64,000 nt of DNA, taken from Aspidapion aeneum (taxonomy: Eukaryota; Arthropoda; Insecta; Coleoptera; Brentidae). The stretch lies in assembly GCA_963576565.1 (NCBI GenBank), contig OY755039.1, forward strand, positions 86,757,207 through 86,821,206, read 5' to 3'. This document shows positions 54,673-64,000 of the stretch, one piece after another. Every line of letters begins with the position of its first letter. Positions within the stretch are counted from its first letter, which is position 1. A program made the translations under genes and the position numbers. The notes under the pieces were generated by a model. The model did no database searches. It had not been told where the DNA came from and saw nothing but the letters and a program-made list of their open reading frames with translations.

Positions 54673-56639
54673 CAGGGTTGGATGGGCTCAAACAAACCGG
54701 CCCTGACAATTTTTTTTTAATCGGCAAAAATTTTACGGCAAAGAAAACGAAGCCATATTGGGTTATTTTTGTTTTTGGTATTATGGAGGTTTTGTTATTA
54801 AATAACATGCTAATTTTAAAGGACGTAATATGCATTTTGTGAAAAAAAACTTCATATAAACATATGTATGCATGTCCTAAACATCCTAACTTGTGAGATA
54901 CAAGGTGTTTAAAGACTTTCAGAAAATCTCCTTTTTTTTATTAATATCTGTGATACTGGGGGCAATTCTTCAAAATTTGAAATAATTTGAAATAATCTGA
55001 CGAAATTTGAAACAACAGAATTTAGGTGTAAATCTTGACAACACTGCAATTTCAGCTTTGTGTAAAACGTCTTACACCACACGGTAATGGGCCAACTTAG
55101 GAAATTATGAAAACCCCAAAAATTTAAAATATGCGGGAAAATTTAATCTAAAACCTACGTTGAAACTCGGCTACTGATAATCCACAAGTTCTTGATAAAT
55201 TGTATTTTTCCGAGCACCTCATCATACAACGGTTTTTCTATCTGGCAAATTTGACAACTGTCAGCCAAAGATCACCAAGGGGACTGTCAGTTACGAAATA
55301 CTATGTTGCCAATTCATTGTTTCCAAGTGAAACCAATAAAGGTACCGTTCACAAGTTGGATTCACTTTTTAAATATGTTGTTAAAATATTTTTACGAAAA
55401 ACTCTTACAACGTAACGTGCAAGGTGGTACCTAAGGGGGGATCAATCTGCCCCCGATATTTTTAGGAATAAAAAGTAATCAAACATTTAGTAGTGATAAT
55501 AAAAGTAGAGATATGGATAATTCGCATTTTTTACGGCGGAATTGATTCTGATTTTTGAGATTTTTGCTTATAATAGCTGAAAACATGCTCAAACTAAAGT
55601 TTGGTTAAGTATTTTGTTTTCTAAAAAATTTAAATCTTAAAGGTATTTTTTTATACCTAAATGCATGGAGAGTGGAAAAAAATTTTGTTTTCTAAATCTC
55701 ATAATTTTATTCATAAACATTTGTGTGTTTTAAATAATATTACTTGACTTGACTGCAAAATCAATCCAAGATTTGAGCAGCTGCTAAAAAATTGTTTTAC
55801 TTTGTCGTGTTTTTGAACTTGATTTTAAAATAAATTTGAATGAAAAAGGATGCTTGGCTGACTTATTTTTTAGCCACTCATAGGTAGGAAGGCTATTGGG
55901 GACCGTCAAAAAAAACCTTTTTATTTTTGCTCAAAATAAGTTTGGGCCAAAAAAATCAAAATGGCTGTCTGTCTTTATTCATAGTTCTTTTAAAAATAAA
56001 ACCAAATAATTTAAATAATTAGGCACTTTGTCTGCAAGTTTAATGAAAATTTTTACTTGGTTTTATTTTTATAAGTTGAAAAAAAAACAAATTCAATTTT
56101 TTTTTACCCTTATTATATTTGTTATAATCAAAACCTTAAAAACTATTTTATTTTTTTTTATTACTTTTTCAAATTAGGTAGCTATTCAATGAACCTACAG
56201 AGTAAATAATTTTGCACTGGAATTTATTCTTTAGCTTTTTAACTATTTCTTCAATTTCAATATATTTTAATTATAGTATCTATGGTTTTAAACCCGTTAT
56301 ATTTTGTTTGTGTATTTTATTCCGGGATTAACATTAATATTGATAAAGGTACACAATTGACAGGGTGCAAAATTTTTTGCCGACTTTTTTGGACGATAGC
56401 TTTTCTAAAAGGTTCGATGTCATCACATTTCGTGCATTTCCTAATACAAAAAGCAAATTTTGCATTTTTTTTTATTAAACCAAACCTCACCTTTGTCGAT
56501 TGATGGCAAACTTATCCTAACCTGTTAATTCAACTCTGGTTAATTGATCGAAAACGTGACCTAACCGGTCCATTGGACACTTTTTTTTTTGGTGGAAAAG
56601 GGGCGTGTATGGACAGGTAATGATAAGTTTGCGATCAAT

Positions 56640-57370
56640 TGAAGGGGCGACGGACGAAACATCGAAACACAAAATGTCGAAAGTACAAAATGTCGAAGAA
56701 ACAAAAATACTAATAGTTGAAAAATTTAAAAGACAGAAAATAAAACCTAACCAGATCGGGTTAGATTGGTATACAAAATAAAAAAAAGCAAACCTAATCC
56801 GGTTGGGTAATTATAATTTCAAAAAAACTAACTTGACCAGATCAGGTTAGTTTGTTTTGTATAATAACCTAACCAGGTCAGGTTTAAAATCTAACCTGAC
56901 CTGGTTAGGTGAAAATTATAAAAAAAAACTAACCGTTTCTAGTTACTTAATTACATTGAATCTAACCTGACCAGATCGTAATATGTTATTAGGTTTTATT
57001 TCGCATTTCGATATATTTTTTTTGACATTTTGTAATTTCGACATTTTGTAATTCCACATTCTAAAAAAAAAGTGAGGTTGGGTTGGTGCATAGAGAATTT
57101 GTCTCTGGGTTGGTGGCAGGGTCGAATGAAACGTGCCATAAATTGTGGTAAAATAGCCTGCAAGAGAAGGTTTGTTTGTGAAAGGGATCCGTTCACAAAT
57201 TAAGTGAAAGAGACAAGTGAGTTTCTTCTTGTATATAAATATAGGTACTTACCTTTTTAAAGTATATTACAAAAAAAAAGGCACCTGACCTGGTCAGGTT
57301 AGTTTCTATTAATATATCTAATAACCCAAGCTTTCGACATTCTGGACTTTCAACATTTTGTAATTCTTCT
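56640..57370. repeat. Cluster of palindromic AACCTGACC..GGTCAGGTT motifs
   Basis: At least seven copies of a degenerate palindrome (for example aacctgacctggttaggt near 56,894 and cacctgacctggtcaggtta near 57,281) lie within about 560 bp. They are enclosed by aaaatgtcgaaagtac-type words at 56,675 and their inverse at 57,020-57,060 and 57,335. It looks like a nested foldback insertion in the hAT element. No coding content. Confidence 0.6.
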
Positions 57371-58599
57371 TCATTCGCACACACAGTTACCAATAGAATC
57401 TACATTTATTTTTATTTTAATATTTATTTTTATCCTTATAAACCCAACAGTAACGTCTTTTAGACGAAAATTGTTCGTAGCACCCCTGTAATCTTCCGCC
57501 GGCGGCGACTGTAGCAAGTATTTCTGTTTACCCTATCCAAAACCTCATGGGCCATCACTGAAGAACAGCAGTTTCTATATGGGAGGACCCCCCAGAATAA
57601 AAAACTCTATACGTGCCTAGCTTTGATAAGAAAAGTAAAAAAATAATCACCACTTCAATAATTTGACCAGTATCCCACTTAGTCAGATTTTTCTGGCAGA
57701 TTTTAAAGAAATAATTTGACATTCCCTTAAAAATCCGTTCAAATATAACGGTGGCAACAGCGTAGAGCTAATTTTGTAGCGACCCTTCCACGACATGCAG
57801 TTAGTCCCTCTTTGTTAATTTTACCGTGAAAAACAAAGAAAGAAAGTAAACTTAGCTGACCTCATAAAGAAAACGAATAGGACTCATAAATTTGAAAGAA
57901 ATGTGACGAAATGTGACGAAATCTGACATTTCAGTTTGTGTGGTTAATGGTTATCTGCTTTGAATTTATTTACAATTTTTAAATTAAAAATTTTTAATAA
58001 ATTAGGCGTTTTTTATTAAAAAAATATTTTATATCATGAAGCTACATCTATCAAAAAGTGGGAAATGGCCTTTTAGGTAAGTTTTTAAGTTTAAAATTGC
58101 CTTTTAAACGAGAAATCTTAAGCGCCAGATTATGACACATTTTTTCAAATTTCGTCAAATTTTTTGAAATGTAAACAATTGACCCCACTGCTCTAGATAT
58201 TTTTGTAAAGTTTTATATTCTGTATGCCCATATTAAATACTAAGTACCTATTAACATAATTAATATCTAATTTTTTCACAAAATGAAACCTCAAAAAAAA
58301 AATAAAAACGTACGTTAGTTAAAAGGCTGCAAGTAATTTTTTTTCGAATTTAAGTGTTTGGTCTCTTGGATTTTTCATCATGTCCTATGTAATAAAATTT
58401 AAAAAAAAAACAAATAGCAGTAACTGTAGTACTGCCTTATGAACATTTAAAACTTTGAAGTCGTTTTTTTAGAACCACACTTTAGTCACTTGCGCCCTTT
58501 TAGCTACTGGTGGCAAAGCAGGTATGCTAATTTTTGATATGGTAACGACTTTTTTAATAATGAACTTGATGCTGCAATTTTATCTAAGATCTCCTTAAT

Positions 58600-58700
58600 T
58601 TGAATTGGACTCAATACCGATTTTACAATCGGTTAATCGATTTCTGAGATTTTTTATGTATTTTAGCACCAAAAATGATCGTTCGCAACTAAGATATGGA
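58600..58700 (-). pseudogene. hAT transposase C-terminal scrap
   Basis: The minus strand reads SNIPYLSCERSFLVLKYIKN, followed by NRLTDCKIG and a stop. The ERSFS.LK.IK..LR block is the hallmark of the hAT C-terminal dimerisation region. Only about 450 bp separate it from the right terminus, too little for the N-terminal and catalytic parts, so those were deleted or rearranged. Confidence 0.75.
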
Positions 58701-59160
58701 ATATTGGAAAGGCCGTACCAAAGAGGGAGATCAGGGGGATCAATCCCCACCAAAATAGTCAACAAAGTGTGTTAAAAGAGATTTCACAACAGCAACACAA
58801 ATAAGAAAAAAATTGGACAATATTTTTATTACATTTTTTTGATCTCCCGATTTTTTATTCTGGATATTGGTATTGTAAGAAGATATTAATAAGTTAGTGC
58901 AATTATCACATTATCTCCTTGATAAATTATACTTATTTTAATATAAAAGTAACTGTAACAATCAAACGACTAACGTAGGCTTGGAATTATTACATACAGA
59001 TTTTTTAAATTTAAATGTTTAATGTTTTAATTAGTTACTTTGTCAAATATGCAAAAATAAATATTAATAATTTGGAATAGGTACATCGGGCCTGCGGCGC
59101 AACCGGCCCTAAATTGTACCGGCCCACCGGACATTTGCCCGCCTGTCCCATCCAACCCTG

Positions 59161-59640
59161 CATGATAAGCTCGCAAAAGAACGCGTTTTATTGTGGACCC
59201 TGTAAAAATTTTCATTCACCGAAAGGTTAAACTCGCATGACAATTTCTCATTAGAATCGCGTTAAAGAGCCCCCAACGGTTAATTAATATTGCGTTTACT
59301 ACCACACGACCGTTTTCCCACGAGTGCGCCTCGAAAATGCTTTAAACAATTAAGTTTGCGAGTTATTGCGAAAACTAGTACGACTAATAATTCATTTTCA
59401 CCTGCCCTAGACAAACTGTAGCCCAAGAATTTGTCAAGCATACAGAATTGAGCTTTAAGTGAATATTAATCATGTAAACCTGTAATGCTGGTTTCTCACG
59501 GCCTGTCATATTAAGTCGTACTTGTATACATGGCGCGTGGAGTGCCGTGTCACGTGCTGTAACACGCCGCTCCGATTGCTAACGACATGACTAACATTCA
59601 ACCGGCGCGGCGAGGCTAGGCAAAAAAGTTAATTATTATT
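59161..59640. other. Unique-looking, GC-richer flank; right hAT duplication at its start
   Basis: It begins with catgataa (59,161-59,168), the right target duplication. The following 470 bp has more CpG than most of the window (gtgccgtgtcacgtgctgta, caaccggcgcggcgaggcta) and no repeat in the window. With 54,540-54,664 it may be the pre-insertion host locus. No ORF is recognised. Confidence 0.4.
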
Positions 59641-60660
59641 ATTACAAGCTTTTATTTAGCTTCAGATGTTCTGTCTAACTATCTAACTATCTAACTATCT
59701 ATGTGAAGCGTTTTTGACACACTTCCTATTATCCGATTTGGATGAAATTTGGTACACACATAGTGGTCCGATGATAATACAACAATAAGAAAAAAAATAT
59801 CCTCCCACCCCTACCCCCACCCCCTTCCATAGAAAAATTTGTTTTTGACACACTTCCCTTTATCCGATTTGGATGAAATTTGGTATATACATAGTGGTCC
59901 TATGATAAAACAACAATAGGAAAAAATATCCTCCCACCCCTACCCCCACCCCCTTCCATAGAAAAATTTGTTTTTGACACACTTCCCTTTATCCGATTTG
60001 GATGAAATTTGGTATACATATAGTGATCCGATGACAATACAATATTACGAAAAAAATATCCTCCCACCCCTACCCCCACCACCCTTTATAGAAAAATGAG
60101 TTTTTGCCACACTTCCCATTATCCGATTTGGATGAAATTTAGTATTCTCATAGTGGTCCGATGACAATACAACATTTAAAAAAATATATCCTCTCACCCC
60201 TACCCCCACCCCCTTCCATAGAAAATGCGTTTTTGACACTCTTCCTATTATCCAATTTGGATGAAATTTGGTATACATATAGTGGTCCGATGACAATACA
60301 ACATTGAAAAAAAAATCCTACCACTCCCACCCCCACCCCCATCTATAGAAAAATGCGTTTTTGACACACTTCCCATTATCCGATTTGGATGAAATTTGGT
60401 ATACATATAGTGGTCCGATGATAATATAACAATAATGAAAAATTGTCCTTCCATCCTACCCCCCACCCCCTTCCATAAAAAATGCGTTTTGACACACTTC
60501 ACTTCAAATGACTTTTATAAAATTTGGTATATGCATAAAGGTCCGATGGCAATACAGCCCAAACATAAAATATATTTCTACCTCTACCCCCACCCTCTCT
60601 TTCTCCCAATAGAAAAATGAGTTTCCAAACAACTCACTATCAGCGATTTCATTATAATCT
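59640..60660. repeat. 128-bp G4-bearing array, copy 3 (about 7 units)
   Basis: Flank caagcttttatttagcttc and a ctaactat run are followed by units beginning at about 59,713, 59,847, 59,975, 60,104, 60,233, 60,361 and 60,490. They share ttatccgatttggatgaaat, tttggtatacat, agtggtccgatgacaataca and the C-rich box. Same orientation as copy 1. Unit number differs between loci (about 5, 3 and 7), showing array expansion or contraction. Confidence 0.88.
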
Positions 60661-61075
60661 AGAATAAACTATTTTGTTCTGTTATTGAACAAATATTTTC
60701 ATTTAATAGAGTAGATAGCTGAGACTTAAAAGTAGAAAATAAATTGGAATTTTTTTTTTAAGTCACAAGCTTTTATAAAATGCACTAAAAATTAAAAAAT
60801 AATTTTCTAACATTCTAATATTATCATAATAATAAAAGCGATGGCCGCAAATCAAAGCATAAGTTAATCTAAATTTTGCTATGCCATTGCCATACCTATG
60901 TCAAAGAAATGCTGGGGTATCTTGGGTCGGGTTGGCTGGGTTTGGTACCTTAGCATTTTTCTGCTATATTGATTCTTGCAAATAGTGATATTTAATTGAT
61001 GCGGATAACTTATCGTGCTAACATCGTCAAAATTTCCATCAGTCGGCCATCGCTTTAATTATTATGATAATTTTA
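60661..61075. mobile_element. Distal part of the array element, copy 3, second arm truncated
   Basis: Matches 8,031-8,540: agaataaac..ttttgttctg, gtcacaagcttttataaaat, gctggggtatcttgggtcgg, catcagtcggccatcgcttt. It breaks off at about 61,075, within the first 30 bp of the right arm, and a stretch of the loop (8,285-8,340) is missing here. Confidence 0.7.
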
Positions 61076-61512
61076 TTGTGCATTCCTTGCTAATTAAAGA
61101 AGGCTAGGCAAAAATTTGCAAAATGAAAATAATTCTTAAAAATTTTGTTACTTACGAAGCTAAAAGGTAATTAACTGCTTCAAAAAAAACTCTTAAAATT
61201 TTTAGTATTTTAATAAATCTTAAACTCATGATAATAATAAACGATTTTACAAGAAATTTGGAAGTAAAAAATAATTTGGTAGATTTCTGTTTAAAACAAT
61301 GTAGATAGACATTTTGGGTCGGTTAAATTAACATAAAATTTAACCGCTGCTACCGGTATTGTTACTCAAAATAACGGTAACTTTAAGGGCAAAAAAGAGA
61401 GATTTTGGAACACAAAAGATAAGCATAATAAATAACAAACGTTAATTTAGTAGTTTTCTTCATGGAGTTAACAACCCCACCCAGTTTTCTGGAATTCCAT
61501 AAAGTAGTAAAG
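61076..61512. other. No recognisable gene
   Basis: AT-rich, with no repeats or frames of note. Confidence 0.3.
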
Positions 61513-61573
61513 TATAAACAACAAGTGAAATTAAAGAAAGAAAAATAAGAAAAAAGTTTTCTGCTTCGGCCGG
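61513..61573. repeat. 61-bp direct repeat, left copy
   Basis: Identical or nearly so to 61,919-61,979: tataaacaacaagtgaaatt, agaaagaaaaataagaaaaa, gttttctgcttcggccgg. The left copy includes the terminator and last 11 bases of the tRNA-like gene; the right copy includes only those, so a piece of this locus was duplicated 406 bp away. Confidence 0.85.
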
Positions 61574-61634
61574 GACTCGAACCCGGGATCTCTTGCTCTC
61601 TAGGCAAACATGCTAAGCATTGAACTACCGAAGC
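61563..61634 (-). tRNA. tRNA-like gene, anticodon AGA, no long variable arm
   Basis: On the minus strand the 72 bases fold as a cloverleaf: acceptor GCTTCGG/CCGAAGC (7 of 7 pairs), T arm CCGGG-TTCGAGT-CCCGG (5 of 5), and anticodon arm TTTGC-CTAGAGA-GCAAG with one G-T pair. B box GGTTCGAGTCC is intact and a T6 Pol III terminator lies within 15 bases downstream. The D arm is weak (GTTC/GCAT). Anticodon AGA would read serine UCU, but serine tRNAs have a long variable arm; here it is 5 bases. It may be a tRNA pseudogene, a SINE head or a re-coded tRNA. Confidence 0.7.
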
Positions 61635-61918
61635 GATACATAAATTTTCGGAAAACTTCCATCTATGCAGGCTGCGATGTCTCAATCCAAGAACGAGAGA
61701 CTCTCAGGGTATTAACTCTACCAAGTCATCAAACTGATCTCTTTAATTCTTTCTTCCCACTGTCAAAGGTATGAAAACTCAAAAGTTGGACGTAAACTAT
61801 CAACGTCTGAAAACATGAGATCACCTTTTCGTGTGTTAAAATTTCTGATCGCAATGGGCGATTGCCAATATAATTCTCAAATACCAAATTGCAAATAATG
61901 AATGAATGAACCTAAAAC
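61635..61918. other. Flank between the two direct repeats
   Basis: No gene or repeat recognised. Confidence 0.3.
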
Positions 61919-61984
61919 TATAAACAACAAGTGAAATTAAAGAAAGAAAAATAAGAAAAAAGTTTTCTGCTTCGGCCGGCGTTC

Positions 61985-62645
61985 AAAAAACGTCGAAATT
62001 GCCACTCATGTATAGATCATCAAAATTCTACTGTACTTCCAGACATGCTACAAAGCTGAAATTTGGCAGAGTCATAGAAATTATGACCAAACCCCTGGAA
62101 AAAATCAAAAAACCGCAAAATTCCAATTTACTTCCCTCCCCTATACATGTAAATTTATGTAAAATTAACATTGCCCACTTCCAGAAATGCTAGAGAGCTG
62201 AGCTTTGGCAGACTGATAGGAACTATGATAAAACTATAGGAAAAAATTAAAAACCCCAAAAGTCTAATTTACTTCCCTCCCCTATAAATGTAAAGTTATG
62301 TAAATGTAACATTACCCACTTCCAGATGCGCTAGAGAGCTGAGCTTTGGAAGGCCGATAGTAACTATGATAAAACTATAGAAAAGAATAAAAACACTCTA
62401 GCATTCTAGTTTACTTCCGTCCGTATGTAAAGTTATGTAAAAGTAACACTGCCCACTTCCAGAAACGCTAGAGAACTGGGCTTTTTAAGACACCATCATT
62501 TTAATTTTCTTTTCTCTCCTATAAATATAAATTTATATAAAAGTAACATTGCCCACTTCTAGAAACGCTAAAGAGCTGAGCTTTGGAAGGCTGATAGGAA
62601 CTAGGATAAAACCATGGGAAAAAACTAAAAAACCAAAATTTTAAG
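61985..62645. repeat. Tandem minisatellite, about 130-bp unit, about five copies
   Basis: Repeated order: cccacttccagaaatgctag, agagctgagctttggcagac, tgataggaactatgataaaa, ttacttccctcccctataaa and gtaaagttatgtaaaa. The fourth unit is shortened. One isolated unit with the same order is at 32,400-32,510. The frame 61,999-62,193 is a by-product of the repeat. Confidence 0.85.
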
Positions 62646-62649
62646 TAAG

Positions 62650-64000
62650 GCACTCCAAAAGTTTTGAACAATATTCCGCATATTTTACTACTTTAAATAT
62701 TAAATATTATCCAATTCCTTTAAAAAAGTAAAGCCAAGTTCTCCAATACAAATTTCAAAATGAAAGGTTCTTACTAGTTTGTTTTTCTAACCTTGGTAAA
62801 AATAAAATGTTGTAATAAAAAATAAATTTATAATAATTAAATTTAGTATTTACAAAATTTATAAAGAATTACAGTGACCTAGTCATCGCTGTCGACTTTC
62901 CTAAACGAATTTTGCGCCCATTTCTTGCAAAGACAAATTAAAATACAAGTTTCAGTGATGGTACCAAAAAAATAAAAAATGTTGGGGCAAAATAGGGTAT
63001 AGGTTAATACGTATAACAAGGTACCCCGTTTTCCCTCATGAAAATATCCCGTTTTGCCCCAAACCACCAGTTAAATTAAAACAAAAATCATACACAGTAA
63101 AAGGCTATTTTTACGGGCAACGCGTTTAATTATGAATAAAACATAAACCCACTAACTGTAATTGTAAACAAAATTTTGAAAAGTTTGTAAAAAATGTACT
63201 AATCACCACAAAATGCGCAAGGTATTTTTAAAATATACAGCACAGCGCACATGTTGAGCAAAAACCAACTTAATCTCAGCCGACCGGCAACAATCATATT
63301 GCAGAGAGGTGAACCAGTCATGGGGATAAAATATCTGATATTAACAGGTTATATTCTTGCTCAGTTTAGCTAAACCTGCGGGTTCCCGTTTTACCTCCGT
63401 ATCCCATTTTGCCCCCCTTTCCCCTATACAGACTGTGAAGCCGCCTACAACCTCTGTTCGTAATAAATTACAACGATTCAATTGCTAGAATTCCTGCATT
63501 ATAGTTTACTAATAAAGGTAATTGGGTACTTTTTATACTCAGTGGTTATGATAGAAAATAGTTGCATAGTAAGGGTTTTGATCGTTCAAATAAAACAACC
63601 TGACCACAGTGCGACGGCGACGGCAGAACACTATCATCGTTTTATAAAATACAAAGAGTATTTTTATCTTGTTAAAAGCGCTAGAGATTCCTTGCTGTCA
63701 AACATTTCAGTTTTTGTAAAAAAATATATAAGAAAACAGCGTGGTTTTCAGCACCTGTCTACAACTTGCTGACAAACACTGCGGCAGTTAAAAATGAATA
63801 TTAATCCACACAAGACTTTTTTTTTCAGAAGAATACTTAAGAAATAATATAGAAACAATATCATCTTCGGAGCCTACTGGATTAAAGTATATCTCCAGAC
63901 CGTACTATAAAAGAAATAATGGACGTCAATTTAAAAAAAATAGGTGTCACTTTTCCGCATGCATTCTAGTTTTTAAATTGCCACCTTTTGCTTTTTTCAG
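62650..64000. other. Noncoding end of window
   Basis: Frames 62,879-63,067 (minus) and 63,482-63,772 (96 residues) show no recognised family. The last 20 bases read ccaccttttgcttttttcag, a good 3' splice-site-like tract at the window edge; whether an exon follows cannot be seen. Confidence 0.3.

Larger units (their letters stand above)
54673..59160 (-). mobile_element. hAT element of about 4.5 kb, degenerate
   Basis: Ends CAGGGTTGGATGGG and CCCATCCAACCCTG are perfect 14-bp inverted repeats, followed on both sides by accgg/ccggccc-rich subterminal sequence. 8-bp duplications flank it. A transposase C-terminal scrap lies on the minus strand at about 58,600-58,700. The rest of the interior has no readable transposase and contains nested repeats (56,640-57,370) and the unassigned frames 55,200-55,415 and 56,282-56,503. 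The length fits an autonomous hAT that decayed, or one inflated by later insertions. Confidence 0.82.

Noticed and set aside
59900..60620. Overlapping open frames rich in SSDHYMYTKFHPNR repeats
   Set aside because: They follow the 128-bp tandem unit on either strand and restart in each unit; the repeat explains them.

Overview
The window reads as non-genic, repeat-dense, AT-rich DNA of an insect-like nuclear genome. The evidence is the mix of mobile elements: Jockey, RTE-like, CR1-like and I/R1-like non-LTR retrotransposons, a Penelope-like GIY-YIG relic, Tc1, mariner, hAT and Harbinger-type DNA transposons, pogo-type MITEs and a tRNA-headed SINE. Nothing bacterial (operons, ribosome-binding sites) is present. 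I recognise no complete host gene. The species cannot be named from the sequence; a beetle is plausible but unproven.

Layout. 1-4.7 kb: tail of a non-LTR reverse transcriptase (RT), a 185-bp pogo-type MITE, a hammerhead-like motif, one copy of a TIR element, and an RNase H-bearing retrotransposon 3' end. 4.8-12 kb: noncoding DNA with a 90-bp tandem array, a G-quadruplex-forming 128-bp array, a 95-bp inverted repeat, an RTE-like scrap and a foldback element with arms near 390 bp. 12.17-16.90 kb: the youngest element, a full-length Jockey-type retrotransposon with two ORFs, enclosed by 72-bp inverted arms and then by a 13-bp direct repeat. 17.3-25.2 kb: mariner relic, Harbinger-like element (TAA duplication), an I/R1-type fragment with an internal inversion, a second copy of the 2-kb TIR element carrying a 588-bp MITE, and an antisense Jockey fragment. 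25.3-31.2 kb: large diverged inverted repeats, a CR1/Jockey-type relic interrupted by a foldback MITE, and a Penelope-like relic. 33.2-36.1 kb: about 2.6 tandem units of a 1.1-1.3-kb repeat, one hit by a truncated Jockey copy with loss of target DNA. 36.6-45.9 kb: MITE, hAT-like fragment, Tc1-like element, a second G-rich array, a GC-rich minisatellite, and a 5'-truncated RTE-like insertion with 15-bp target-site duplications. 46.4-53.2 kb: a 1.3-kb TIR element, a SINE with 13-bp duplications, a second pogo-type MITE, and RTE- and CR1-type relics. 54.7-59.2 kb: a 4.5-kb hAT element with 8-bp duplications. 59.6-64 kb: the third G-rich array, a tRNA-like gene with a Pol III terminator, and a minisatellite near 130 bp.

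The elements do not work together as a pathway. The informative content is the insertion history: several copies supply paralogous empty sites, so boundaries, duplications, deletions and nesting can be read directly. The most unusual structures are the inverted-arm composite around the Jockey element and two hammerhead-ribozyme-like motifs, one inside that composite and one near position 1.5 kb, that share a core but have different helix II sequences.
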